Under the pieces are notes generated by a model that was not told the DNA's origin, searched no databases, and saw only the letters and a program-made list of their open reading frames with translations. From the NCBI RefSeq assembly GCF_024679095.1, contig NW_026111654.1, forward strand, positions 999,039-1,063,038: 64,000 nt of DNA, in the 5' to 3' direction. Made by a program: the position numbers and the translations under genes. This document shows, one piece after another, positions 16,695-32,088 of the stretch (position 1 is the stretch's first letter; every line of letters begins with the position of its first letter). Source of the stretch: Eriocheir sinensis (Eukaryota; Arthropoda; Malacostraca; Decapoda; Varunidae).

Positions 16695-18318
16695 GTATGT
16701 TGCATATTTTTTCAATACAAATTTATCTTATTATATACGCATTTTGTATACTAATTTTAATATATGTGTATTTGAATATATATTTTGATACAAATTTACA
16801 TTATTTTATGTATTTTCTATAATTATTTCAATTCAAATTTAGCTTATTTTATGTGTCTTTTGTATATCTATTTTCATACAAATTTAATTATTTTTGTTTA
16901 TTTTTGTATATAGTTTTAAACAATTTTACGTTATTTTATGTGTATTTTGTATATTTATATTTATACAAGTAAACATTCTTTAATTGGCATTTAGTTTAGT
17001 TATTTTGATACGAATTTACATTATTTGATGTGTATTTTGTATACATTTTCTTATACGTATTTACTTCATTTTATGTGTATTTTGTATATATATTTTTATA
17101 GAAATCTACGTTATTTTATGTATTCGTATATATATTTTGAAACAAATTTACATTGTTTTATGTGTATTTTGCATATCTATTTCAATACAAATTTACCTTA
17201 TTGTATGTGCATTTTGTATATTTATTGTAATACAAATAATTTTTTTATGTGTATTTTTGTATATATATTTAAAAAAAAATGCGTTATTTTATGGGTATTT
17301 TTTCTATATATTTTCATTAAATTTACATTATTTTATTAATATTTTGTATAAATTTTCATTATTTTGTATACTATTTTTTATATATTTCTATTTATTTATA
17401 ATTTTACTTTTTATAATTTTATTTCGTTATTTTAAGTGTATTTTTTATATATATTTTATTCAAATTTACAATATTTTATGTGTATTTTGTATATCTATTT
17501 TCATACAAATACACATTCTTTTATTGATATTTTGTTTATTTATTTTGATGCAATTTACATAATTTAATGTATTGTGTATATTTTTATAAGTATTTACGTC
17601 ATTTCATGAGTATTTTGTATATATATTTCTATAGAAATATACGTTATTTTATATGTATTCGTATATATATTTTGAAACAAATATACATTGTTTTATGTGC
17701 ATTTTGCATATTTTTTCAATACAAATTTACCTTATTGTACGTGCATTTTGTATATTAATTTTAATACAAATTTAGCTATTCTATATGTATTTTTGTATAT
17801 GTATTTTTATAAAAATATGCTTTATTTTATTGGTATTTTGCATCTTTATTTTCATACAAAATTACATTATTTTATTGATATTCTGTGTATTTATTTTGAT
17901 ACGATTTTACATTATTCTATGTATATTTTGTATATCTATTTTATACAAATGTACGTTATTTTATGTGAAATTGTTTTCATTTCATACAAATTAACATTAT
18001 TTTATGTGAATTTTGTGCATGTATTTAAATACAAATTTAACTAATTATATGTGTATTTTGTATATCTATTTTCATACAAATTGAAATTAATTTTGTGTAT
18101 TTTTGTATATATTTTTATTCAAATTCTCGTAATTTTATGTGTATTTTGTATATTTATTTTCCGAAAAAAATACGTTCTTTTATCGGAATTTTATTTATTT
18201 ATTTTGATACGAATTTTCATTTTTTTTAGGTGTATTTGATATATATATTTTTATACTTATTTACATAATTTTATATGTATTTTGAATATATATTTTCATA
18301 GAAATTTACTCTATATGT
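16695..18318 (+). repeat. Satellite block, T-rich on +
   Basis: Sense block paralogous to 24,465-26,235, 35,724-37,364 and 47,812-49,551. Region 17,330-17,440 is eroded. Near 17,458 a three-monomer (133-bp) deletion is shared with 36,52x but absent at 623-756 and 25,241-25,374. It ends in CTCTATATGTATATGTATAG. Confidence 0.8.
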
Positions 18319-20860
18319 ATATGTATAGAAAATACACATGAAATAATCTAAATTCGTATCGAAATAAATGAACAAAATACCGATAAAATAATGTAATTTT
18401 GAATGAAAATATATATAGAAAATACACATAAAATAGCGTAAATACAAATAAATATATACACATAAAATGATTTGAATTTGAATGAAAATAGATATAAAAA
18501 TAAACTTAAAATAAGGCAAATTTATAATGAAATATATATACAAAATACTCATAAAATAACGTAGATTTGTTTAAAAATAAATAAACGAATACACATAAAA
18601 TAACGTAGATTTCTATAGAAATATATATACAAAATACACATGAAATTATGTAAATACGTATAAAAATATATACATAATATATACATTAAATAATGTTAAT
18701 TCGTGTCAAAATATATAAACAAAATATCAGTAAAAGAATGTGTATTTGTATGAAAATACATATACAAAATACACATAAAATAACGTAAATTTGTATAAAA
18801 CTATATATAAAAATACACAAACATAAGTTAAATTTGTATGAAAATAAATATACAAAATACACATAAAATTAGGTATATTTGTAAAGAAATGCATATACAA
18901 AATACACATAAAATAATGTAAATTTGAATGAAAATATATAAACAAATACACTTAAATTAACATAAATTTGTATAAAATATATATAAAAAATACTCATTAA
19001 ATAATGTAAATATATATAAAAAATATACATACAAAACACAAATAGAATAATGTAAAATCGTTTTAAAATAAATACACAGAATGTAAATAAAATAATGTAA
19101 ATTTGTATGAAAATAAAGATGCAAAATACCCATAAAATAACGCATTTTTTATAAATATACAAAATACACATGAAAGGATGTAACTCTGTATAAAAATATA
19201 TATACAAAATACACATCAAATAATGTAAATTCACGTCTAAATAAATAAACAAAATGTCAATAAAAGAATGTGTATTTGTATGATAATAAATATACAAAAT
19301 ACACATAAGATAACATAAATTTGTATAAAACTATATACAAAAATACACAAAAATAATTTAAATTTGTATGAAAATAAATATACAAAATACACATAAAATT
19401 AGGTAAATTTTTTTTGAAATACATATACAAAATACACATAAAATACTGGAAATTTGAATGAAAATACATAAACAAATACACTTAAAATAACGTAAATTTG
19501 TATAAAAAAATATATACAAAACACAAATAGAATAATGTAAAATCGTATCAAAATAAATACACAGAATATTAATAAAATAATGTAAATTTGTATGAAAATA
19601 AAGAAGCAAAATACCCATAAAATAACGTATTTTTTTTAAATATATATACAAAAATACACATAAAAAAATTTATTTGTATTAAAATAAATATACAAAATAC
19701 ACATACAATAAGGTAAATCTGTATTGAAATAGATATGCAAAATACATATAAAACAATGTAAATTTGTTTCAAAATATATATACGAATACACATAAAATAA
19801 CGTAGATTTGTATAAAATATATATATACAAAATACACGTAAAATGAAGTAAATACGTATAAAAAAATGTATACAAAATACACATAAAATAATGTAAATTC
19901 GTATCAAAATAAATAAACAAAATACCAATAAAAGAATGTGTATTTGTATAAATATAAATATACAAAATACACATAAAATAACGTAAATTTGTATAAAACT
20001 ATATACAAAATACACAGAAGTAATTAAATTCGTATGAAAATAGATATACAAAATACAAATAAAATAAGCTAAATTTGAATTGAAATGTATATACAAAATA
20101 CATAAAATAATGTAAATTTGTATCAAAATATTTATAAAAATACATATAATAACGTAAATTTGTTTAAAAATATATAAACAAAATACACATTAAGTAATGT
20201 AAATACGTATAAAAAATATGTACAAAATACACATATAATCATGTAATTCGTATCAAACTAAATAAACAAAATAGCAATATAATAATGTAAATTTGTATGA
20301 GTAAACATATACAAATACATATAAAAATGAACGTAAAATAAATTAACTTTGGATAAAAATATATATACAAAACACACATTAAATAATGTAAATGCGTACA
20401 TAAAATAACCTAAATTTGTATAAAACTATATACAAAAATACACAAAAATAATTTAAATTTGTATGAAAAGAAATATTCAAAATACACATAAAATAATGTA
20501 AATTTGAAAGAAAATATATAAACAAATACATATATAATAACGTAAATTTGTATGAAATATATATACAAAATACACATTAAATAATGTAAATATGTATAAA
20601 AAATATATACAAAAATCAAATAGAATAATGTAAAATCTTATCAAAATATATACACAGAATATTAATAAAATAATGTAAATTTGTATGAAAATTAAGATGC
20701 AAAATACCTATAAAATAACGCATTTTTTATAAAATTATTGATACCAAAATACACATAAAATATTTGAATTTGTATCAAAATAAATATTCATACGAATACA
20801 CATAAAATAAAGTAGATTTCTATAGAAATATATATACAAAATACATATGAAATTATGACA
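18319..20860 (-). repeat. Satellite block, T-rich on -
   Basis: Antisense monomers paralogous to 26.24-28.6 and 37.37-40.0 kb. The TTTTTTTTGAAATACATATA monomer near 19,410 also occurs at 27.13 kb; at 38.45 kb it reads TTTTTATTG. GAGTAAACATATACAAATAC near 20,297 is the unswitched relative of the switch at 16,694. Confidence 0.8.
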
Positions 20861-21503
20861 AAATTTTATGGGTATTTTGTATATATATTTCAAAAGAAAT
20901 TTACCTAGTTTTATGTGTATTTTGAATATCTATTTTCATTCAAACTCAAATTATTTATATGTGTTTTTGTATTTATTTCAATAAAAATTTTAGTTAGGTT
21001 ATGTGTATTTTGTAAATCTATTTTCATTCAAATATATATTATATTATTGGTATTTTGTTGATTTATATTGATACGAATTTACATTATTTTATATGTACTT
21101 TGTATATATATTTTTATACGCATTTACATTATTTAATATTTATTTTGAGTATATAATTATATACAAATTCATGATATTTATGTGTATTTGAATATATATA
21201 TTTCATTATTTTTATGTGTATTTTGTACATATATTTCATTACAAATTTACCTTATTTTATGTTTATTTTGTATGTGTATTTTGTACGTTTATATTTATAC
21301 AAATACACATTTTTTTTATTATTATTTTGTTTATTTATTTTGTTTCAAATTTACATTATTTTATGTGTTTTTTGTTTACAATTTTTTATACGTATTTACT
21401 TAATTTTATGTGTATTTTGTATAAATATTTTTATAGAAATCTACGTTATTTTATGTGTATTCGAACATATATTTTGAAACAAATTTACATTGTTTTATAT
21501 GTA
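20861..21503 (+). repeat. Satellite block, T-rich on +
   Basis: Starts at the joint AATTATGACAAAATTTTATG and is repeated at 32,089-32,742 with an offset of 11,232 bp. It ends at TTTTATATGTACAATAAGG. Confidence 0.8.
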
Positions 21504-22108
21504 CAATAAGGTAAATTTGTATTGAAATACATATGCAAAATACATATAAAGCAATGTAAATTTGTTTCAAAATATGTATACGAATACACATAAAATAACG
21601 TAGATTTCTATAAAAATATATATACAAAATACACATAAAATGAAGTAAATACGTATAAAAAAAATATACAAAATACACATAAAATAATGTAAATTCGTAT
21701 CAAAATAAATAAACAAAACACCAATAAAAGAATGTGTATTTGTATAAATATAAATATACAAAATACACATAAAATAACGTAAATTTATATAAAACTATAT
21801 ACAAAAATACACAGAAGTAATTAAATTTGTATGAAAATATATACAAAATACACACAAAATAAGCTAAATTTGAATTGAAATATATATACAAAATACATGA
21901 AATAAAGTAAATTTGTATCAAAATATTTAAACAAATACACATATAATAACGTAAATTTGTATGAAAATATATAAACAAAATACACATTAAATAATGTAAA
22001 TACGTATAAAAAATATGTACAAAATACACATATAATCATGTGATTCGTATCAAAATAAATAAACAAAACACCAATAAAATAATATAAATTTGTATGAGTA
22101 AACGTGTA
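21504..22108 (-). repeat. Satellite block, T-rich on -
   Basis: Antisense monomers between the TGTACAATAAGG switch and the AAACGTGTATGTTG switch. Direct counterpart of 32,743-33,342. Confidence 0.8.
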
Positions 22109-23212
22109 TGTTGATTATTTTTTTAATACAAATTTACCTTATTATATACGCATTTTGTATATTGATTTTAATACAAATTTAAAAATTCGATGTGTATTTT
22201 TGTATCTGTATTTTTATAAACATATGCTTTATTTTTTGGGTATTTTGCATCTTTATTTTTATATCTGTTTTTTTATAAGCATATGCTTTATTTTTTGGGT
22301 ATTTTGCATCTTTATTTTCATACAAATTTACATTATTTTATTGATATTCTGCTCATTCATTTTGCTACGAATTGACATTATTCTATGTGTATTTTGTATA
22401 TATTTTTCATACAAATTTACGTTATTTTATGTGTATTTGCTTATATATTTTGACACAAATTTACAATATTTTATGGGTATTTTGTATATACATTTCAAAA
22501 GAAATTTACCTAGTTTTATGTGTATTTTGTATATCTATTTTCATACAAACTCAAATTATTTCTATGATTTTTGTATATATTTTAATACAATTTGAGTTAT
22601 GTTATGTGTATTTTGTAAATTTATTTTCATTCAAATATATATTATTTTATTGGTGTTTTGTTGATTTATATACAATTTACATTATTTTATATGTACTTTG
22701 TATATATTTTATACGCTTTTACATTATTTAATATTTATTTTGAATATATATTTTATACAAATTCATGGTATTTATGTGTATTTGTATATATATTTTATAT
22801 AAATTTACATTATTTTATGTGTATTTTGTACATATATTTTTACAAATCTACCTTATGTTTATTTTATTATGTGTATTTTCTATATTTATATTTATCCAAA
22901 TACACTTTTCTTTTATTGGTATTTTGTTTATTTATTTTAATTCAATTTACATTATTTTATGTGTATTTGTATACATTTTTTATACGTATTTACTTAATTT
23001 TATGTGTATTTTGTATATATATTTTTATAGAAATCTACGTTTTTTTATTTGTATTCGTATATATATTTTGAAACAAATTTACATTGTTTTATATGTATTT
23101 TTCCATATCTCTTTCAATACAAATTTACCTTATTGTATGTGCATTTTGTATATTTATTTCAATGCAAATTTAAATATTTTATGTGTTTTTTGGTATATAT
23201 ATTTTTATAAGA
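22109..23212 (+). repeat. Satellite block, T-rich on +
   Basis: Counterpart of 33,343-34,473 and 45,479-46,552. It contains the 59-bp duplication at 22,203. From about 22,560 to 23,000 it has many small deletions relative to both counterparts. It ends at TTTTATAAGATTACGAACAT. Confidence 0.8.
22203..22320 (+). repeat. 59-bp tandem duplication within the HOR
   Basis: TATCTGTATTTTTATAAACA at 22,203 is repeated as TATCTGTTTTTTTATAAGCA at 22,262, each followed by TATGCTTTATTTTTTGGG and the marker. The 59-bp period is one monomer plus about 14 bp, so it is not a simple monomer gain. It is shared with 33,444/33,503 and absent at 45,21x. Confidence 0.85.
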
Positions 23213-24465
23213 TTACGAACATTTGAATAAAAATATATACAAAAAAATAAAAAAAAAAATTTCAATTTGTATGAAAATAGATATACAAAACACACATATA
23301 ATTAGTTAAATTTGTATTTAAATACATGTACAAAATACACATAAAATAATGTAAATTTGTATGAAATGAGAATAAATTCACATAAAAGTCGCGTCAAAAT
23401 AAATAAACAACATATCAATAAAAGAATGTGTATTTGTATGAAAATAGATATACAAAATACACATAAAATAACATAAATTTGTGTCAAACTATATACAAAA
23501 ATAGACAAAAATATTTTAAATTTGTATGAAAATAAATATACAAAATACACATAATATTAGGTAAATTTGTATTGAAATACATACACAAAATACACATAAA
23601 ATAATGTAAATTTGAATGAAAATACATAAACAAATACACTTAAAATAACGTAAATTTGTATAAAAAAATATGTACAAAACACAAATAGAATAATGTAAAA
23701 TCGTATCAAAATAAATACACAGAATATTAATAAAATAATGTAAATTTGTATGAAAATAAAGAAGCAAAATACCCATAAAATAACGCATTTATAAAAATAT
23801 ATATACCAAAATACACATCAAAAAATTAAATTTGTATTAAAATAAATATACAAAAAACACATACAATAAGGTAAATTTGTATTGAAATAGATATACAAAA
23901 TACATATAAAACAATGTAAATTTGTTTCAAAATATATATACGAATACACATAAAATAACGTAGATTTCTATAAAAATATATATACAAAATACACATAAAA
24001 TGAAGTAAATACCTATAAAAAAATGTATACAAAATACATATAAAATAATGTAAATTCGTATCAAAATAAATAAACAAAATACCAATAAAAGAATGTGTAT
24101 TTGTATAAATATAAATATACAAAATACACAAAATAACGTAAATTTATATAAAACTATATACAAAAATACACAGAAGTAATTAAATTTGTATGAAAATATA
24201 TACAAAATACACACAAAATAAGCTAAATTTGAATTGAAATATATATACAAAATACATGAAATAAAGTAAATTTGTATCAAAATATTTATACAAATACATA
24301 TATAATAACGTAAATTTGTATGAAAATATATAAACAAAATACACATTAAATAATGTAAATACGTATAAAGAAATATGTACAAAATACACATATAATCATG
24401 TAATTCGTATCAAAATAAATAAACAAAATACCAATAAAATAATATAAATTTGTATGAGTAAACGT
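23213..24465 (-). repeat. Satellite block, T-rich on -
   Basis: Antisense counterpart of 34,474-35,723. Both copies have a joint GAGAATAAATTCACATAAAA or GAAAATAAATTCACATAAAA followed by a GCGTCAAAATAAATAAAC monomer, showing loss of several monomers. Confidence 0.8.
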
Positions 24466-26235
24466 GTATGTTGCATATTTTTTCAATACAAATTTACCTT
24501 ATTATATACGCAATTTGTTTATTAATTTTCATATATGTGTATTTGAATATATATTTTGATACAAATTTACATTATTTTATGTATTTTCTATATTTATTTC
24601 AATTCAAATTTAGCTTATTTTATGTGTCTTTATATCTATTTTCATACAAATTAATTATTTTTTATTTTTGTATATAGTTTTATACAATTTTACGTTATTT
24701 TATGTGTATTATGTATTTTATATTTATACAAGTAAACATTCTTTTATTGGCATTTAGTTTATTTATTTTGATACATTATTTTATGTGTATTTTGTATACA
24801 TTTTCTTATACGTATTTGCTTCATTTTATGTATTTGTATATATATTTTTATAGAAATCTACGTTATTTATGTGTATTCGTATATATTTTGGAAACAAATT
24901 TACATTGTTTTATATGTATTTTGCATATCTATTTCAATACAGATTTACCTTATTGTATGTATTTTGTATATTTATTTTAATACAAATAATTTTTTTATGT
25001 GTATTTTGTATATATTTAAAAAAAAAATGCGTTATTTTATGGGTATTTTGCTTCTTTATTTTCATACAAATTTACATTATTTTATTAATATTCTGTGTAT
25101 TTATTTTGATACTATTTTACATTATTCTATTTGAGTTTTGTATATTTTTTTTATACAATTTTTCATTATTTAATGTGTATTTTATATAAAAATTTCATAC
25201 AAATTTTCGTTATTTTAAGTGTATTTGTTTATATATTTTTATTCAAATTTATATTATTTTATGTGTATTTTGTATATGTCTTTCAATAGAAATTTACCTA
25301 ATTTCATGTGTATTTTGTATACATATTTTATACAAATTTAAATTATTTTTTTTGTATTTTTGTATAGAGTTTTATTCAAATTTACAATATTTTATGTGAA
25401 TTTTGTATATCTATTTTCATACAAATACACATTCTTTTATTGATATTTTGTTTATTTATTTTGATGCGAATTTACATAATTTAATGTGTATTGTGTATAT
25501 ATATTTTATACGTATTTACGTCATTTCATGTGTATTTTGTATATATATCTATAGAAATATACGTTATTTTATATGTATTCGTATATATTTTGAAACAAAT
25601 ATACATTGTTTTATGTGCATTTTGCATATTTTTTCAATACAAATTTACCTTATTGTACGTGCATTTTGTATATTAATTTTAACACAAATTTAGCTATTCT
25701 ATGTGTATTTTTGTATATGTATTTTTAAAAAAATATGCTTTATTTCATGGGTATTTTGCATCTTTATTTTCATACAAAATTACATTATTTTATTGATATT
25801 CTGTGTATTTTATTTTGATACGATTTACATTATTCTATGTATATTTTGTATATCTATTTTATACCAATGTACGTTATTTTATGTGAAATTGTTTTCATTT
25901 CATACAAATTTACATTATTTTATGAATTTTGTACATGTATTTAAATACAAATTTAACTATTTATATGTATTTTTGTATATCTATTTTCATACAAATTGAA
26001 ATTAATTTTGTGTATTTTGTATATATTTTTATTCAAATTTTCGTAATTTTATATTGTATTTTGTATATTTATTTTCCGAAAAATATACATTCTTTTATCG
26101 GAATTTTATTTATCTATTTTGATACGAATTTTCATTTTTTTTTAGGTGTATTTGATATATATATTTTTATACTTATTTACATATTTTATATATATTTGAA
26201 TATATATTTTCATAGAAATTTACTCTATATGTATA
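24466..26235 (+). repeat. Satellite block, T-rich on +
   Basis: Sense block starting at TTGCATATTTTTTCAATA (24,471), 7,771 bp from the same point at 16,700. It retains the three monomers between 25,241 and 25,374. Small deletions are frequent from 24,620 to 25,010 and after 26,030. Confidence 0.8.
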
Positions 26236-29200
26236 TGTATAGAAATACATGAAATAATCTAAATGTAACGAAATAAATGAACAAAATACCGATAAAATAA
26301 TATTTTGAATGAAAATATATATAGAAATACACATAAAATAGCAATACAAATAAATATATACATAAAATGATTTGAATTTGAATGAAAATAGATATAAAAT
26401 AAACTTAAAATAAAACAAATTTATAATGAAATATATATACAAAATACACATAAAATAATGTAGATTTGTTTTTGTTTCAAAATAAATATACGAATACACA
26501 TAAAATAACGTAGATTTCTATAGAAATATATACAAAATACATGAAATGTTGTAAATACGTATAAAAATATATACAAAATACACATTAAATAATGTAAATT
26601 CTTGTCAAAATAAATAATTAAAATATTACACATAAAATAATGTAAATTTGAATGAAAATATATAAACAAATACACTTAAATAACATAAATTTGTATAAAA
26701 TATATATAAAAATACTCATTAAATAATGTAAATATGTATAAAAATATATATACAAAGCACAAATAGAATAATGTAAAATCGTATTAAAATAAATATAATG
26801 TAAATAAAATAATGTAATGTAAATTTGTATGAAAATAAAGATGCAAAATAAATAAAATAACGCATTTTTTATAAATATACAAAATACACATGAAAGGATG
26901 TAAATATGTATAAAAATATATATACAAAATACACTTTAAATAATGTAAATTCACGTCAAAATAAATAAACAAAATGTCAATAAAAGAATGTGTATTTGTA
27001 TGATAATAAATATACAAAATACACATAAGATAACATAAATTTGTATAAAACTATATACAAAAATACACAAAAATAATTTAAATTTGTATGAAAATAAATA
27101 TACAAAATACACATAAAATTAGGTAAATTTTTTTTGAAATACATATACAAAAAACACTTAAAATACTGCAAATTTGAATGAAAATACATAAACAAATACA
27201 CTTAAAATAACGTAAATTTGTATAAAAAAATATATACAAAACACAAATAGAATAATGCAAAATCGTATCAAAATAAATACACAGAATATTAATAAAATAA
27301 TGTAAATTTGTATGAAAATAAAGAAGCAAAATACCCATAAAATAACGCTTTTTTTTTAAATACATATACAAAAATACACATAAAAAAATTTATTTGTATT
27401 AGAATAAATATACAAGATACACATACAATAAGGTAAATCTGTATTGAAATAGATATGCAAAATACATATAAAACAATGTAAATTTGTTTCAAAATATATA
27501 TACGAATACACATAAAATAACGTAGATTTGTATAAAAATATATATACAAAATACACGTAAAATGAAGTAAATACGTATAAAAAAATGTATACAAAATACA
27601 CATAAAATCATGTAAATTCGTATCAAAATAAATAAACAAAATACCAATAAAAGAATGTGTATTTGTATAAATATAAATATACAAAATACACATAAAATAA
27701 CGTAAATTTGTATAAAACTATATACAAAAATACACAGAAGTAATTAAATTCGTTTGAAAATAGATATACAAAATAGAGATAAAATAAGCTAAATTTGAAT
27801 TGAAATGTATATACAAAATACATAAAATAATGTAAATTTGTATCGAAATATTTAAAAAAAATACATATAATTACGTAAATTTGTTTAAAAATATATAAAC
27901 AAAATACACATTAAGTAATGTAAATACGTATAAAAAATATGTACAAAATACACATATAATCATGTAATTCGTATCAAACTAAATAAACATAATAGCAATA
28001 AAATAATGTAAATTTGTATGAGAAAACATATACAAATACATATAAAATAACGCTAATTTCTATAAAAATATATGTCCAAAAATGAACGTAAAATAAATTA
28101 ACTTTGGATAAAAATATATATACAAAACACACATTAAATAATGTAAATGCGCACATAAAATAACCTAAATTTGTATAAAACTATATACAAAAATACACAA
28201 AAATATTTTAAATTTGTATGAAAAGAAATATACAAAATACACATAAAATTAGGTTAATTTCTATTGAAATACATATACAAAATACACATAAAATAATGTA
28301 AATTTGAAAGAAAATATATAAACAAATACACATATAATAACGTAAATTTGTATGAAATATATATACAAAATACACATTAAATAATGTAAATATGTATAAA
28401 AAAAATATATACAAAACAAATATAGAATAATGTAAAATCGTATCAAAATATATACACAGATTATTAATGAAATAATGTAAATTTGTATGAAAATTAAGAT
28501 GCAAAATACCTATAAAATAACGCATTTTTTATAAAATTATTGATACCAAAATACACATAAAATATTTGAATTTGTATCAAAATAAATATACAAAATGGAC
28601 ATACAATAAGGTAAATTTGAATTGAAATAGATATGCAAAATACATATTAAATAATGTAAATTTGTTTCAAAATATATATGCGAATACTCATAAAATAACG
28701 TAGATTTCTATAAAAATACATATACAAAATACACATAAAATTAAGTAAATACGTATAAAAAAATGTATACAAAATACACATAAAATAATGTAAATTCGTA
28801 TAAATATAAATAAACAATATAGCAATAAAAGAATGTGTATTTGTATAAATATAAATATACAAAATGCACATAAAATAACGTAAATTTATATAAAACTATA
28901 TACATAAAATAACGCAAATTTCTATAAAAATATATGTAAAAAAATGAACATAAAATAAATTTGCATAAAAATATATATAAAAAACACACGTTAGATAATG
29001 TAAATGAGTATAAAAATATGTATACAAAATACCTATGAAATAATCTAAATTCGTATCGATTTAAATTAAGAAAATACCAATATAATAATGTAATTTGGAT
29101 GAAAATATATATACAAAATACACATAAAATAACCTAAATACAAATACAAATATACACATAAAATAATTTAAAATTGAATGAAATAAATATACAAAATAAA

Positions 29201-32088
29201 CATAAAATAAGGTAAATTTGTAATGAAATATATGAAAAAATACACATAAAATAAAATAAATTTGTATGAAAATATATATACAAATACACATTAAATAACA
29301 TGAATTTGTATAAAATTTGTATCAAAATATATACTTATACACACAATAAAATAACGTAATTTTTTTATGAAAATGTATATACAAAATACACATAAAATAA
29401 TTTAAATACGTAGAAAAATATATATACAAAAAACACATAAAATAATGTAAATATGTATGAAAATATATAAACAAATACACATAAAATAATGTAAATTTGG
29501 ATAAAATATATATACAAAATGAACATTAAATAATGTAAATATGTATAAAAAATATATACAAAAAACACATAGAATAATGTTAAATCGTATCAAAATAAAT
29601 AAAGAGAATATCAATAAAATAATGTAAATTTGTATGAAAATAAAGATGCAAAATATAAATATAATAACGCATATTTGCTTAAAAATATATATACAAAAAT
29701 ACATATAAAATAAGCAAATTTGTATTAAAATAAATATACAAAATGCACGTACAATAAAGTAAATTTGTATTGAAATAGATATGCAAAATACACATTAATA
29801 ATGTAAATTTGTATCAAAATATATATACGAATACTCATAAAATAGAGTAAATTTCTATGAAAATATACTAACAAAATAGATATACAAAATACACATATAA
29901 CTTGTTAAATTTGTATTTAAATACATGTACAAAAAACACATAAAATAATGAAGACTTGTATGAAATGAAAACAAATACATTTTATATAAAATATATATAC
30001 AAAATACACATAGAATAATGTAAAAACATATCAAAATAAATACACAGAATATCAATAAAATAATGTAAATTTGTATGAAAATTAAGATGCAAAATACCCA
30101 TAAAATAAAGCATATTTTTATAAAAATACATATACAAAAATACACATAGATTAATCAAATTTGTATTAAAATTAATATACAAAATGTACATACAATAAGA
30201 TAAATTTGTATTGAAAAAATATGCAAAATACACATAAAACAATGTAAATTTGTTTCAAAATATATATACGAATACACATAAAATAACGCAGATTTCTATA
30301 GAAATATATATACAAAATACACTTGAAATAATGTAAATACGTATAAAAATATATATACAAAATACACATTAAATAATGTTAATTCGTGTCAAAGTAAATA
30401 AACAAAATATTATGAAAAGAATGTGTATTTGTATGAAAATAGATAAACAAAATACACATAAAATAACCTAAATTTGTATAAAACTATATACAAAAATACA
30501 CAAAAATAATTTAAACTTGTATGAAAATAAATATACAAAAAACATATAAAAATAGGTAAATTTGTATTGAAATACATATACAAAATACACATAAAATAAT
30601 GTAAATTTGAATGAAAATACATAAACAAATACACTTGAAATAACGTAAATTTGTATAAAAAAATATATACAAAACACAAATAGAATAATGTAAAATCGTA
30701 TCAAAATAAATACACAGAATATTAATAAAATAATGTAAATTTGTATGAAAATAAAGAAGCAAAATACCCATAAAATAACGTATTTTTTTAAAATATATAT
30801 ACAAAAATACACATAAAAAAATTCATTTGTATTAAAATAAATATACAAAATACACATACAATAAGGTAAATCTGTATTGAAATAGATATGCAAAATACAT
30901 ATAAAACAATGTAAATTTGTTTCAAAATATATATACGAATACACATAAAATAACGTAGATTTGTATAAAAATATATATATACAAAATACACGTAAAATGA
31001 AGTAAATACGTATAAAAAAATGTATACAAAATACACATAAAATAATGTAAATTCGTATCAAAATAAATAAACAAAATACCAATGAAAGAATGTGTATTTG
31101 TATAAATATAAATATACAAAATACACATAAAATAACGTAAATTGTATAAAACCATATACAAAAATACACAGAAGTAATTAAATTTGTATGAAATTAGATA
31201 TACAAAATACATATAAAATAAGCTAAAATTGAATTAAAATGTATATATAAAATACATAAGATAATGTAAATTTGTATCAAAATATTTATACAAATACATA
31301 ATAACATAAATTTGTTTGAAATATATAAACAAAATACACATAAAGTAATGTAAATAAGTATAAAAAAATATGTACAAATAACACATATAATCATGTAATT
31401 CGTACAAAATAAATAAACAAAATAACAATAAAATAATGTAAATTTGTATGAGTAAACATATACAAATACATATAAAATAACGCTAATTTCTATAAAAATA
31501 TATGTCCAAAAATGAACGTAAAATAAATTAACTTTGGATAAAAATATATATACAAAACACACATTAAATAATGTAAATGTGTACATAAAATAACCTAAAT
31601 TTGTATAAAACTATATACAAAAATACACAAAAATAATTTAAATTTGTATGAAAAGAAATATTCAAAATACACATAAAATTAGGTTAATATCTATTGTAAT
31701 ACATATACAAAATACACATAAAATAATGTAAATTTGAAAGAAAATATATAAACAAATACACATATAATAACGTAAATTTGTATGAAATATATATACAAAA
31801 TACACATTAAATAATGTAAATATGTATAAAAAAAATATATACAAAACACAAGTAGAATAATGTAAAATCTTATCAAAATATATACACAGAATATTAATAA
31901 AATAATGTAAATTTGTATGAAAATTAAGATGCAAAATACCTATAAAATAACGCATTTTTTATAAAATTATTGATACCAAAATACACATAAAATATTTGAA
32001 TTTGTATCAAAATAAATATTCATACGAATACACACAAAATAAAGTAGATTTCTATAGAAATATATATACAAAATACATAAGAAATTAT
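26236..32088 (-). repeat. Longest single-orientation satellite block, T-rich on -
   Basis: 5.9 kb without an orientation switch. Marker monomers at 26,839, 27,322, 28,497, 29,644, 30,085, 30,755 and 31,927 give intervals of 483, 1,175, 1,147, 441, 670 and 1,172 bp, so the HOR is repeatedly shortened or compounded. The segment 28.6-30.6 kb matches 2.9-4.9 kb (offset 25,748 at CTTATACACACAATA) and 55.5-57.4 kb (offset 26,876). It is absent from the otherwise parallel blocks at 18.3-20.86 and 37.4-40.07 kb. Confidence 0.8.

Noticed and set aside
30468..31169. Open frame of 233 codons on the - strand (and many similar ones of 60-200 codons) encoding Phe/Tyr/Ile/Cys-rich repeats that look like membrane segments
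   Set aside because: The peptide period is exactly the satellite monomer, all three sense frames are open, frames shift at every 44-bp monomer, and the same repeats occur in both orientations. There is no domain, codon bias or conserved start. These are not supported as genes.
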